Source of the DNA: Gamsiella multidivaricata
Taxonomy: Eukaryota > Mortierellomycota > Mortierellomycetes > Mortierellales > Mortierellaceae
Assembly (NCBI RefSeq): GCF_025024155.1
Contig: NW_026251770.1
Coordinates: 124,001-188,000, forward strand
Direction: 5' to 3'
DNA: 64,000 nucleotides
The notes under the pieces were generated by a model. The model was not told the DNA's origin, searched no databases, and saw nothing but the letters and a program-made list of their open reading frames with translations. A program made the position numbers and the translations under genes. Shown here in pieces: positions 11,378 to 20,998 of the stretch (position 1 is its first letter; every line of letters begins with the position of its first letter).

Positions 11378-12065
11378 GCTTGTGTACGTGTATATATTTG
11401 AGTATGAAGTGGACACAACAGGGATGAAGGTAGTGGACTAAAAGGAGGTATGGGAATAGTAGTTGACCGGTCGAAGACGAATGGTACTCTACTGAGGCAT
11501 GCTGTTCTGGACACAAAAAAAAAAAAAGAAAAGAAAAAGAGTAAACAAGTCGCAGTGGCTTGCACAACAAGGACCGTCCTTGCTTAGTTCAATAAAGTTG
11601 GCCAATCAATCTCATAGACGCCCTGGCGCGTAAATAGGGCTCCGTAGACAGACAGAGCGCATTAAGATACTCAGAAACCTCTCTCTTTCCTCTTTCTCCG
11701 CGTCTCTCCATCCTTTACTCTCACACCGCACAAAAGATTTCGTTCATGGCTGCAAAGTCTAAGATCCGCAACAAGAAAAGACATGATACGGGCTGACGGA
11801 ATACAAACCAGACGAAGGATATATCAACTACGGATCCGCCCCAAAAAATAGCGACGACGATATGGTGGTGACGATGGCGATTTTTACGGTATGTAGATGA
11901 GTTCTCAATGCAGTCCTCTAATGTCGTGCGACGATCTTTCATGAATATCCCCGAGCTCAAGCGTCAAAATGGAACTAGTTTATGGCGCTCCGTGAGTCTC
12001 TTACGGTGCTCAAAGAGACAGCTCTCAGAGCAAGGATCACATATACGAATGAACTTAGGGCGTAG
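11378..12065. promoter_or_regulatory. MPP10 promoter region
   Basis: This is a non-coding stretch upstream of MPP10 (-) and before the first decayed member of the small membrane-protein array (+). It contains a purine run near 11515-11540 and a CT-rich block near 11675-11720. I see no gene in it. Confidence 0.45.
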
Positions 12066-12416
12066 ATGGAGGGTCTGAGGAGTAGGGCACTGCGATCCAA
12101 GAAGGATGGAGGAATCCAAGAAAAAGAAAAGAGAATCTCGGTTGAAGCGCGAGCAGATATTATGCGAGAATGCCTCTGTGCAATCAAAATCAACCATGCA
12201 TCCAAAGATATCTTTGTAATTCTGGTTTTAATGAAGGCTGCTATTTGCTGTCTGATTGCTGAGGATATGAAGTACTTGGAAGATGATGCTTCTGAGGGTT
12301 CGAAAGCGGTGTTCAGCACCATAGCTAAAGCGCTTCTTAGCATCCTGGTCACCACTTGTATCCTTCCGCCTGCGATCCTCTTGCTGTTATCGCTGAATAT
12401 GTCCTTATTTGAGTGA
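12066..12416 (+). pseudogene. Partial member 1 of the small membrane-protein array
   Basis: The open frame of up to 116 residues matches the middle and C-terminal part of the intact gene at 12792-13348. EDMKYLEDDASEGSKAV aligns with AYMKYLRDDPRESSKSV, and both are followed by a long hydrophobic helix. No signal-peptide exon with the family's LPVQ or FPIQ ending is visible upstream, and the basic C-terminal tail is missing. I infer a truncated duplicate. A divergent gene with its own start is possible but less likely. Confidence 0.6.
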
Positions 12417-12791
12417 GAGGAGCTCTCCCAATTGTGATCAGATGTGCAACGACCTATTTTGCCACTGCATCGGCTGAATAAAGATGACAAGGCTAGTCCT
12501 ATGTTGGTGGCCTTTGCCATTCAGAGAACTAAGGATAAAATACATCCTTTCCTTTCCTTTTTTTTCCCTCCCGGCTCACTTGTGCTATGCTTGACAATAC
12601 TTCAGGATGGTTATTGTGGATAAAATAAAACCAATATGTCAAGGACGTTGCCAAAACGTAGGTGGTTTAGTGAAATGATGGTGTCAGAGAGGCCAGACCA
12701 AAAAGATCGTTTGAATGCTTCGCCTTGTGGATTTAGAGGGACACATAAAGTCTTTTTGCAAAACGAACCTTGCTCTCCAACGTCTTCTACC

Positions 12792-13348
12792 ATGCACTCT
12801 TTCCTCACTCCAGTCTTGCTCTTGGCATCCCATACTTTTGATACCGCAGTCGCCTTGCCAGTCCAGGGTGAGTATCGACATTGCCGCGCCATACTGAACA
12901 TAGTAAGCGCAATGGCTCAATGTCCGATTTCCTACCCTTTTACCCATATTCTCACAACGTTTTAGACGGCTTTGCCGACCCACCTGCCGAGAATGAACAA
13001 GGCAAAGTCTGGCTCTTGTTCGCAATCATGATGTTCATCATATGCCTATCGCAAGCGCGCGACATCTATGCAGACCGAACTTTTCCGTGTCGAATTTTCA
13101 GCGTCGTTCTCAATATCGCATTTGCCATCCTCGTCCCAGTCGGAGCATATATGAAATACCTTAGAGATGACCCCCGGGAGAGCTCCAAATCGGTTGTCCA
13201 GGGCATTCTTATGGTGGCTCTCAGCATAGTTGTCGCGAGGCTGATTTTTTTCCTTTTCATTTTCTTATTTGACTTTCTGTTGCCGAAATGGCGAGAATGG
13301 CGAGCACAGCGTGAGGAGTGCTCCTCTTTGTTACCAAACCGGCAGTGA
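12792..13348 (+). CDS. Small secretory-pathway multi-pass membrane protein, array member 2
   Basis: Two exons (12792-12867 and 12966-13348) give 152 residues. Exon 1 codes almost exactly a signal peptide ending in ALPVQ, and the 98-base intron falls in phase 1 directly after it. The mature part has a short acidic stretch (DPPAENEQ), then hydrophobic helices at about residues 40-57, 70-88 and 108-133. It ends in a basic cytoplasmic-type tail (KWREWRAQREE) and SSLLPNRQ. The sister gene at 13880-14422 has the same intron position and phase, almost the same length, and a similar tail. I do not recognise a named family. Location in the plasma membrane or another secretory-pathway membrane is inferred from the signal peptide and helices. 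Confidence 0.8.
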
Positions 13349-13879
13349 TTAGCAGGGTTTGTCGTTGTGGATAAAGAATAGATATGCTGCAGAGATTCAA
13401 TCGACGACTCGCAGTACGTTAGTGTTCTACTGCCAGACGGCACGCTATTGGCACCCAGGGCTTTTTTTGCGACAATAGTCCTTGCTGGAGCGATTGCAGA
13501 GGTATATTATCGTCTTGTGCTTGACGTATGGTCCCAAGACGGGAAGCGCTCTCGACTGCTGCCGTAGCTGTTCCTTTTTTTTTTTTTTTTTTTCCCTCCA
13601 AAAAGATGAAATCGGACGCTGCTGTACGCAATAAAAATGAGACGCTTCCAAAACGCAGCGACGGTTACTGAAGTGTAGGATATGAACTGGCTTGTAGTCC
13701 TGTGGTAGCGCATGAATTCAGGAGAGAATACGGGCGGCGCTCCTTTGCACCTTAGTTTATTCTTCACCGACAACGGATTTTCTCCCTGCGTGCTGGACTA
13801 TTTGGCGAAGCACTTACAAATAAGAGAATCTTGCGTTTTGATCATTCGCTCTTCTTATTTTTCTTCTTTACCTCCAACC
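13349..13879 (+). promoter_or_regulatory. Spacer between array members 2 and 3
   Basis: There is no gene. It holds a run of about 19 T near 13573-13591 and a CT-rich leader immediately before the ATG at 13880. Confidence 0.4.
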
Positions 13880-14422
13880 ATGTTTACATCATTCACTCTG
13901 ACCATAATCTTGGCATCACTTACACCTCATATCGCATTCGCCTTTCCAATTCAAGGTAAAGTAAAGGCTTATCTACTACTACTAATGAACAGCTGTATAT
14001 GTCGAAGCAATTAATGAGTATGTTTCCTAAAAAAATGACTAGACGATGATACCGAGCGCCAGTGGGATCCATTCAGCTTCACGTGGTTCGTTTGGGGCGG
14101 TCTTTTCGGCGCTGTGTACGCTGTCCGAGCATGCGGGTACTACAGAGGCCCAAAGAGTCCTCACCAAATTCGGTCGGTTCTTTACTACTCGTTACTTGCC
14201 ATAATCCAACTGGGTCTGTCAATCTGTCTTTATGCCGTGGATGACTCCACAAAACTTCCCGGTCTATACCGTACATTACTGGTTGGACTTACTGTGGCGC
14301 TTGCAGTTGGAGTGCTTAGTTTTGTCAGTATGACTCTTATAGCTCTTTTCTGGTCAAGACCAGCTACAGTATCCCAACGCGACGAGCGCTCTCGTCTGTG
14401 GCCTGAACAGGTCTCTGCGTAG
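13880..14422 (+). CDS. Small secretory-pathway multi-pass membrane protein, array member 3
   Basis: Two exons (13880-13955 and 14043-14422) give 151 residues. Exon 1 is 76 bases, the same as in member 2, and codes a signal peptide ending AFPIQ; the intron is again phase 1 just after it. The mature part begins with an acidic patch (DDDTERQ). Hydrophobic helices follow at about residues 37-53, 70-88 and 100-128. The tail SQRDERSRLWPEQ is charged like that of member 2. Poly(A)-type AATAAA lies just after the stop. It is clearly a diverged tandem duplicate of member 2; the sequences agree more in architecture than in residues. The function is unknown. Confidence 0.8.
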
Positions 14423-15481
14423 CTTTATTGCCGTTAATAAAAGATTATACCACTAGAATGAGAAGGTGACCGTAGGATCAGATTCAGCTACCACGATGTT
14501 TGGGATTGAAGTAGCGAGTACTATGTTGCTAATATGGACATTAGAAATGATAAAGGGACGGCGAGATGGAAAATGTTGCTTGACGATATTATTCGCACTC
14601 TAACCACCATATCATCAAGCATTTGACCCTGCGGCTACCTGGGATACTCTCGGCTACCTTTGAGATTGGTTAAAGCGGCTGTTTCAACGACACGCAACAA
14701 GGTAAGTGTTCCATTCCAAATAATGCGTCTTTATTACAGTCCAAAAGCCTGGTTATTAAGCTTGGCTTAAATCCTACATCACTACCGGAGATGTACAACT
14801 ATTGAGAACAAATCGGGGGAGTCTGCTTGGATGCCACGATTTCTCTGTGTTGAAAGCACTGCAGCTCGGACGGTATCAGTTTTTCTGCTTCTTACCTCAA
14901 TATCTTTGGCCCGATCGCATCCCTACTGGTAATAAGTCATCTATCCCGTTACAACATGTCACGTCCCGCTATACATCCTTTCATAAGTAGAGAGAAGTTG
15001 AGGCGACATGAAGATAGCTAGAAAAACTGCGATATGAAGGCTACTAATACGGCTACGACTGAAGGTCCCGTTCATCAAAACCCAGGGTCTGAGCTATCCT
15101 TGGGCAGTACATGCCTGCCTACCCAATAACACAGCCACCATATATATCTTAGCCCAGTCAAAGAGTTGCAATCGTTGAACGAGGGTTCGATCAGGCCGCT
15201 CAGGATCGAGCTGAGCAACTAAACGATGAAGCATAGCTGAGCTTCAATAATAAAGTACTGCTTTTGCGCTTAGGCACTGGTTTACTATGGTGTCTGGGAC
15301 TTAAAAGATCCTAAGGAGCGCGCACAAACTCCATTACAGTCAATAATACTTTTGTCGTCATCGATGGTTTATTGGCCCTCTGTCTCGACCTCAGCGCTAC
15401 ACACAATGGATAAATTGAATAAAGAAGGACGTACTTTGCCTTCAGCGTCCAACACTTTTTGGTTTTGCCATTCCTTTCGCC
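14423..15481. other. Intergenic stretch within the array
   Basis: I see no gene that I can support. Frames are short and carry no family motif. The region may hold older, unrecognisable duplicates, because decayed members resume at 15482. Confidence 0.4.
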
Positions 15482-15760
15482 ATGAACACCCTCGTTTTGA
15501 ACATTGCCTTGGCGTCAGATACGTCCCTGCTCGCCTTCGCTTTTCCAGTTCAAGATAAGCTTCAATCTTGCTGTTTTCTTCAAGTATTCCGCATCGATCA
15601 ATGCACGTTTTATTCTGGTTATGGTTCGCCACGGCCAATATAGCTGTCGCCATCATGGAATACCTGGGACACGACGCCGTTCTGGGCATGCGATGGCGTT
15701 CCTGCAGCTACTGTTGTAGTTCTGGTGGGATACGCAGTCTGCGTAGGATCAAAGGTGAGT
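15482..15760 (+). pseudogene. Decayed member 4 of the small membrane-protein array
   Basis: The first 25 codons form a family signal peptide ending AFAFPVQ. At the position of the family intron the DNA reads CAAG|ATAAG, with no GT. The genomic sequence therefore already encodes Gln-Asp, the same residues that splicing creates in members 2 and 3. Downstream blocks such as FWLWFATANIAVAIMEYLG and, in another frame, VPAATVVVLVGYAVCVG match the helices of the family, so there is at least one frameshift. A TAG closes the frame that follows the signal peptide. I infer a pseudogene, possibly after intron loss. Confidence 0.65.
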
Positions 15761-16084
15761 ATCGACTTCCTTTTAGCCCTTAGGAGTTTACAGGCACAGC
15801 ATCGGATGAGTTTGTGCAACCACAGTTGAGCCGAATAAAATGATGCAATTTGCCCTCAATCGACAACTCCTGTTCACTCGGTTAATGGATTGGGGTCCAT
15901 TGCCATCCGATTTGTATTCAAGCTACAGATCCGGGTAAAATATTGAAGTTATTAGTGGAAGGTGAGAATGAAGGTCTTTCTGAGATGTGCGAAAGCTGAT
16001 AATGTATCATATAATGCATCGTAGTGAAAATTCAAGGCCTTGGGCTGTCGTACAAGAGTTTTCATAACATATGGCTTCTACTGA

Positions 16085-16441
16085 GTGTTTTTGCCATCGT
16101 TTTTTACTCGTGAATGGCATACAATTATATTTTCTTTCCTCCTGAATTCCTATATTGACGGCGGCATACACTGCTCAACTTTTGTATTGCCGCGTTCTTT
16201 GCCGTCCCCAATCGGTATGGACATCTTCGGAGATAAAGCTACGCAGAGCTTTTATGGAGTTTCGCGTGCTGCAGTAGCTGTAGTGCTGGCGATTTATTTG
16301 GTCTATGCAGGTTTCAAGAAGCTGTCGTCCCGGTGGCAAAAATCGTGCGCTCAGCATGAGGAACGCTCCCTACTGCTGGCAAATATTATTGAAGACTATC
16401 TTTTATTACTATCAGATGTTTATGCCTTTAAGCCGTGGTAA
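16085..16441 (+). pseudogene. Decayed member 5 of the small membrane-protein array
   Basis: This open frame has no signal-peptide exon but carries the 3' half of the family. SRAAVAVVLAIYLVYAGFKK resembles a helix of member 4, and QHEERSLLLAN matches the tail motif of member 2 (QREECSSLLPN). The final part beyond about 16380 has no counterpart. It is probably a truncated duplicate. It ends 31 bases from the 3' end of the ECM33-like gene on the other strand. Confidence 0.55.
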
Positions 16442-16472
16442 ATAAAAAAGATGGAGATGACGCGGATGGCTT

Positions 16473-17787
16473 TCAGAAGATATAGGCAACACTACTGAGT
16501 ACGGCAACAGCGGCCCAGATAATCTCCGGGTCACTGATAACAGTGGTCGCGGAAGATTCGACTAGAGATCCTGCAAGGTCAGTACCGTTCGCATTGGTTG
16601 GTTTGGCAGATTTCACCATGGCCTGGCATACGGTCTTTCCGCGAGCGGCAGATTTGACATGGTTTATCGATGAGCAATCAAAGTCCTTGCTACTCGACAG
16701 GATCGACATGCCGCCCTTGACCGTCGAAACAGAGGGCAGGGAGATATTGTTGAAAGCTCCGCGCATGTTGAGCACGCCTGAGATATCCTTCAGTTTTCCG
16801 AACCCACTAATATCAGTCAGATCAGTGTTGTTGGCGATCAGCAAGGCACCTCCAATGGAGGTCAGATCTGGAAATGAAATGTTGCTCAGGAGATTGTTCG
16901 AGACAATACTCAATGTCTGGCCAATGGTCTTGAGCTGCGGAGCTTTGATAGCCTCAAGGTTTGTCTCGTCAAACGACAGGCTAGAACTCACTTCTGAGAG
17001 CGAAAGTATCTGGAGACCGGTCAAGTGGCGGAGCGTGCAGTTCGAAACCGAGGTCAAGTTTGGAAGCAGCAGACTTAATCCTTTGCCTCGACCTTCCATG
17101 AGTCCGTTCGCAGCGACGACGAGCCGTCCAGAGATGGATGTTAGACTGGGCATCTCGATGCTCTTCAAGAACTTGTTGTTGCTGACGCCGAAATCTGTCA
17201 CCTTGGAAAGACTGGTCCAAGGGAGAGTGCCAGAGTTATCTAATCCAGTGTCCTCAATCTTGAGCGAGCTCAGGGCTTGGATTTTGGGAAGAGAGAGCTG
17301 CTTCAAGTCGGGCGCAGTAATAATCTCAAGACCGCCCAGAGATTCCAGGTTTGACATACTGATGACGGAGAGGAGGGTATTGTTGAAGAGGGTGATGGTC
17401 CCTGTGCTAGCTTGGAGCCCATTGAGAGAGAGCGTGGTCAAATGTGAGTTAGAAGAGATCTTGATAGACCCGGCAAGGCTTTTGAGAGCGGGCCAGGCGA
17501 CAGAATTGATGTTTGAGCCTGAGATAATAACAGAGCCGCTGAAGGCTGAGCAAGCCATGACCGGAGAGAGGTCGGCCTCGGAGGAGACATGTACTTGCGT
17601 TGAGCATTCGTCTATTTTTTTTTTTTTTTTTTTTCAAATGGATTCAGAGTTTTATGATCGGTGCGCGCGTGAAACTGCAGAGCCCGCAGTCTTATTCTTC
17701 TCCTGGAGCGATATGCATACCTTGCTGAGCACTGACGGCAAAAGCTGCAGAGAGCAGCAGGAGAAAACTGGGTGCAAGACGAGGCAT
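16473..17787 (-). CDS. ECM33/Sps2-type GPI-anchored leucine-rich repeat wall protein
   Basis: This family is secreted, GPI-anchored and needed for fungal wall integrity. Two exons (17787-17721 and 17611-16473) join in phase to 401 residues. The first 22 residues are a signal peptide (MPRLAPSFLLLLSAAFAVSA). After the intron comes the family N-terminus, DECSTQVHVSSEADL then CSAFSGSVIISG. Roughly ten receptor-L/LRR-like repeats follow, in the style of LKQLSLPKIQALSSLKI. A short Cys pair near residue 345 (DCSSINHV, KTVCQAM), a Ser/Thr/Asn stretch and a C-terminal hydrophobic segment form the expected GPI signal. The intron has a run of about 20 A on the coding strand just before its acceptor, an odd arrangement. 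It shares a divergent upstream region with the Rieske gene. Confidence 0.9.
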
Positions 17788-18402
17788 TCTTGTTTCTTCA
17801 GTGGTGTTTTCTGACGGAAGTGCTGATATGGCGAAAAGAGATATCCAGGAAATGAGGGTGGGGAACCAGGAGTTGCGGCGTGGACAAGGAATCTGGTGCT
17901 TATGATTCAACAAGGAGTAGCCAGAATGGATCCTTATATAGCTGACGAACTACTCAACGCAATAGACCTTTGGTAAGTCCGTAACAAAGGGCACGGTGCA
18001 AGTGCCAGTTCGGTCTAATGGAGGGCCCCTTCGAGTTTTTAACTAGAATCTCGTTCCTGACCATGCTGGCACCCTTTTATTTCAGCAATGGACTGAGGTG
18101 ACACCTTACCGAATTGCCGGAACCTTTTCTTTTCTGGAGACGGAAATAGATTAGCGCAAGCATGTGTATTATTAGATGTCATTACTAGAGAGCGTGGGAG
18201 AGTACTCCCTTCTCCCCCCAACAACGCCTCCTGTTATTGTTTATTTCCCCACTCCACTCCACTCCACTTTACTCATCTTGATCCTACTCCAACCCACCTC
18301 ATTTCTCTCATTCTGATCCCTCGCTCATTCCATTCATTCGGCGTCTACTCTGATTCTCCTTGATTTCTCATTCTCATTCCAATATTCACCAGCCAATCAA
18401 CA
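17788..18402. promoter_or_regulatory. Divergent promoter of the ECM33-like and Rieske genes
   Basis: No gene lies between the two start codons. TATATA lies near 17935 on the ECM33 side. On the Rieske side there are ACTCC repeats near 18251-18270 and a CT-rich leader. Confidence 0.45.
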
Positions 18403-19151
18403 ATGTCAATCAACGCCACTGCGCCCGCAAATTCTACCCCAACACAGCGTTCCAGTTCGGACAGTTCCTCTCAGGCACAGACCAGCTCTACTACTATCTC
18501 ACCACTCTCTTCCGCCTCAGTGACTTCAGGCACTGCCTCGACTTCCGCAGCCACAGCCGACAAAACCAACCCGCCGTCAACGACCGAGAACTTGTCTTCA
18601 CCAGCAGAGGCTGTGGATGCCCTGACAGGGTCACTCTCCAATCTCAGTGTCAATGCCTCCTCAGACTCAAAACCAGAATCAATTGCTACTGAAAATGCTG
18701 ACACCAAGACTAAGCCTACCGTTGAATCAGACGAAGAGCTTAGCCCAGAAGAGGCTGCCCTGAAGGCCAAAGGGTTGAAGAGCACACATCGCCCTGGATT
18801 CTATATCCACATCAACTCGCCTAGGAGACTCCGCATCCAGACAAAATCAAAGACGTTTGACTTGGATCGGTATTGCCCTCATGCCAATGCAGATATGTTG
18901 AAGTGGGTATGTGCTTTATAGAAGAACCAGATGTTTCCATGTGTTGTTCTCAACCATGTGTTTAGGATATGAATTAATATTGTTATTTTCTATGGGCCAT
19001 TTTATTGTAGGGTGTATTGCGAGCAGATATGACACTTCGATGTGGCGTGCATTACTGGGGATTCGATCTGGTCAAGAACGGACAGTGTATTGCGCATCCG
19101 GACGAGACGCTTAACGCCTGCCCTGTCGCCGAGGCTGAGTTGGAGTGGTAG
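18403..19151 (+). CDS. Rieske-type [2Fe-2S] domain protein
   Basis: Two exons (18403-18906 and 19011-19151) give 214 residues. The first 115 are Ser/Thr/Ala-rich and probably disordered. A compact domain follows from about residue 125 (GFYIHINSPRRLRIQ). It carries CPHANADM and, 18 residues after its His, CGVHYWGFDL. This is the Rieske arrangement CxH...CxxH, with both Cys and both His present, and the intron lies between the two halves. The C-terminus (GQCIAHPDETLNACPV) resembles the end of soluble Rieske ferredoxins. No catalytic oxygenase domain follows, so electron transfer or an iron-sulfur regulatory role is more likely than hydroxylation. There is no mitochondrial presequence or membrane helix, unlike the Rieske subunit of complex III. 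I infer a cytosolic protein. Confidence 0.75.
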
Positions 19152-19196
19152 TTTTATATTTACCATTGAAATTGAATAAATTGACCAGTTGTAAGT

Positions 19197-20801
19197 TTAG
19201 TATGGTCGTGAGCGATCGCGATCGCTATAGCGTTGCTTTTCTCGATGGCGGCCGTGATGATAATCCTTATCCGATACTCTATGGCGATCCCTGTCCTCAT
19301 CTATCCCATAATCTCGGCCACTGTGCCGTTCTCGGTCCTTATCCCGACGTGTATCACGCTCATGCCTATAACCATGGCTCTCATGCGGCCTATCCATATT
19401 CGAATTCCGAGCATGCAGGGAGTGTGCAAGGGTCGTATCCTGCGGATTGTATTGTTGGCTGTACGTGCCGACGGGCCGATAGTGCTCCTTTGGATCCACA
19501 TAGGCTGGATTCAATAATGCCCGCGCCTTTGCCCTTTCTGCTTCTTCTCTTTCAAGCCGTTCTTTTCTCAACCTAGCCATCGTATTCGTTTCGGGTTTAT
19601 TTTTTAGGTCCTATAGTTATACAATGTCCACATGTGAATTTTAATGGAGATGCAGTATGTGGAACGAGCAGCATGCTTGGCGATGATAGCTCATGCCTAC
19701 CTGGACTCTTGCCCTGTTGTTTTTCAGCCAATTAGTACGTCTGGTTGGTGACGCAGACCTGCTTCTATCCCTGCGATTCTTGTCCCGTTTATCTAGCATG
19801 CTTTTAACTACATTCATCGGGTCCTCGCGAATTTTTGAAAACTCCTGGTTATCCTCCCTATCATAGTGAAAGCACTTGAATCTTAGAGCTCAATTCCACA
19901 GCAGCAGTTTAGTCCGATGGAAAACTATCTGCTTACTTTCTGCGGCTCGTACTCATGGAGACTGCATGGTTTCTGGCGTACCAAGGAGTTTTTTCTACCA
20001 ATACAACATGGCAGCAATTGAGCATAAACGTTCTTTCGCGGGTAGGAAGTGCGTAGGAGCAAATAGATGATGATGCTAACTGCTTACCCTTGCTAATTCC
20101 TGTGTCCAAATGAATTGCTATCGTGCGGTTCCATTTCTCCTGTTTTACTTTGACCTCTGCCTCATACTCTGGGTTCCCATGTCCATTCTTAGCGCCCTGA
20201 AAATTGGCAATAAAAAAAAAAGAAGCTTGAGAATGTAACGGCCTTATGTTTCAATGAACACCATATCGCTGTCATTGCAACGTGTTCTTTCCAGCATACC
20301 TCGTGCTCCAGGTCTGGCCAAAAATTGACCTGTTGCTTCGTGATTGTCAGGGCTTTGGTATCATTTGAAGTTGGTGGTCCTATTGTAGACACCGCATGAT
20401 TATTGTCTGGTGGTTCGGCACCAAGACTATCTACGGTTCGATGCTGCGCTCGTTGTCGTAATATCGCCAGGCGATGTTCCCTATCCTGCAGTCATTTCAT
20501 GGATATAATAGTCGATGTCAGGGTTATGTCCTTATCCATCGCATCTCATCTACGCAGTCGAACCAAAGTTCGCTTACAGCTGCGAGAGCGCGCTCCTGAA
20601 TCTGCTTTTCCCCCGCCTCTGCCTTGGCTTCGTCCTTCCTGACTTTGTCCTGGTTCTTCTGGCTGTAGACATGCCAGCTACGGAACGTAAAATACAATGG
20701 GACTACTGTTAACCAGCGCTTCTCCGGTCCTCCTTCAACGCGAATGCATACGGATTGCGATGTCGTTGACATGGGTACCTCTTGTGCTGTAGGATGTTCA
20801 T
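19197..20801 (-). CDS. LENG1-like protein (CIR N-terminal domain), probably nuclear
   Basis: Six exons (20801-20779, 20677-20578, 20485-20300, 20196-20088, 19888-19701, 19610-19197) give 339 residues. The 23-base first exon supplies MNILQHK, and splicing creates the family start MNILQHKSWHVYSQKN followed by DKVRKDEAKA, the CIR/LENG1 N-terminal signature. Later there is DPMNVVKSMLDKRDK, then LRKERLEREEAERAKARALL, both typical of LENG1. The end is an Arg/Asp/His-rich tail like those of splicing-associated proteins. Members of this family associate with nuclear RNA processing; a precise role is not established. Exon 5 start (19888) is the only junction chosen mainly by phase. It starts 197 bases from CYM1, head to head, so the two share a promoter. 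Confidence 0.85.
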
Positions 20802-20998
20802 CGTTTCGTCGTTCTTTTCGTGTTGGTCTGCCTAGCCTAAGCAGTGCTAAGAAAGTCTGCCAAGGCAGAGTTTCCTTTTCGAGAAATATGTGCAGTGTGA
20901 CGGGCTACTGCAGCAGTGTTGTTTCTTCTGTTCTCCAACGGCCGACCAACCTGCACTTCCTTACCCTTCCCACTCTCGACTTCTCATTGCATCTCGCC
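20802..20998. promoter_or_regulatory. Short bidirectional promoter of LENG1-like and CYM1
   Basis: Only 197 bases separate the two start codons, which point away from each other. It is CT-rich towards CYM1. I see no clear TATA box. Confidence 0.6.

Noticed and set aside
16543..17814. Open frame of 423 codons on the + strand opposite the ECM33-like gene
   Set aside because: It is the shadow of the ECM33-like coding strand, with no motif, and it runs across that gene's intron and signal-peptide exon.
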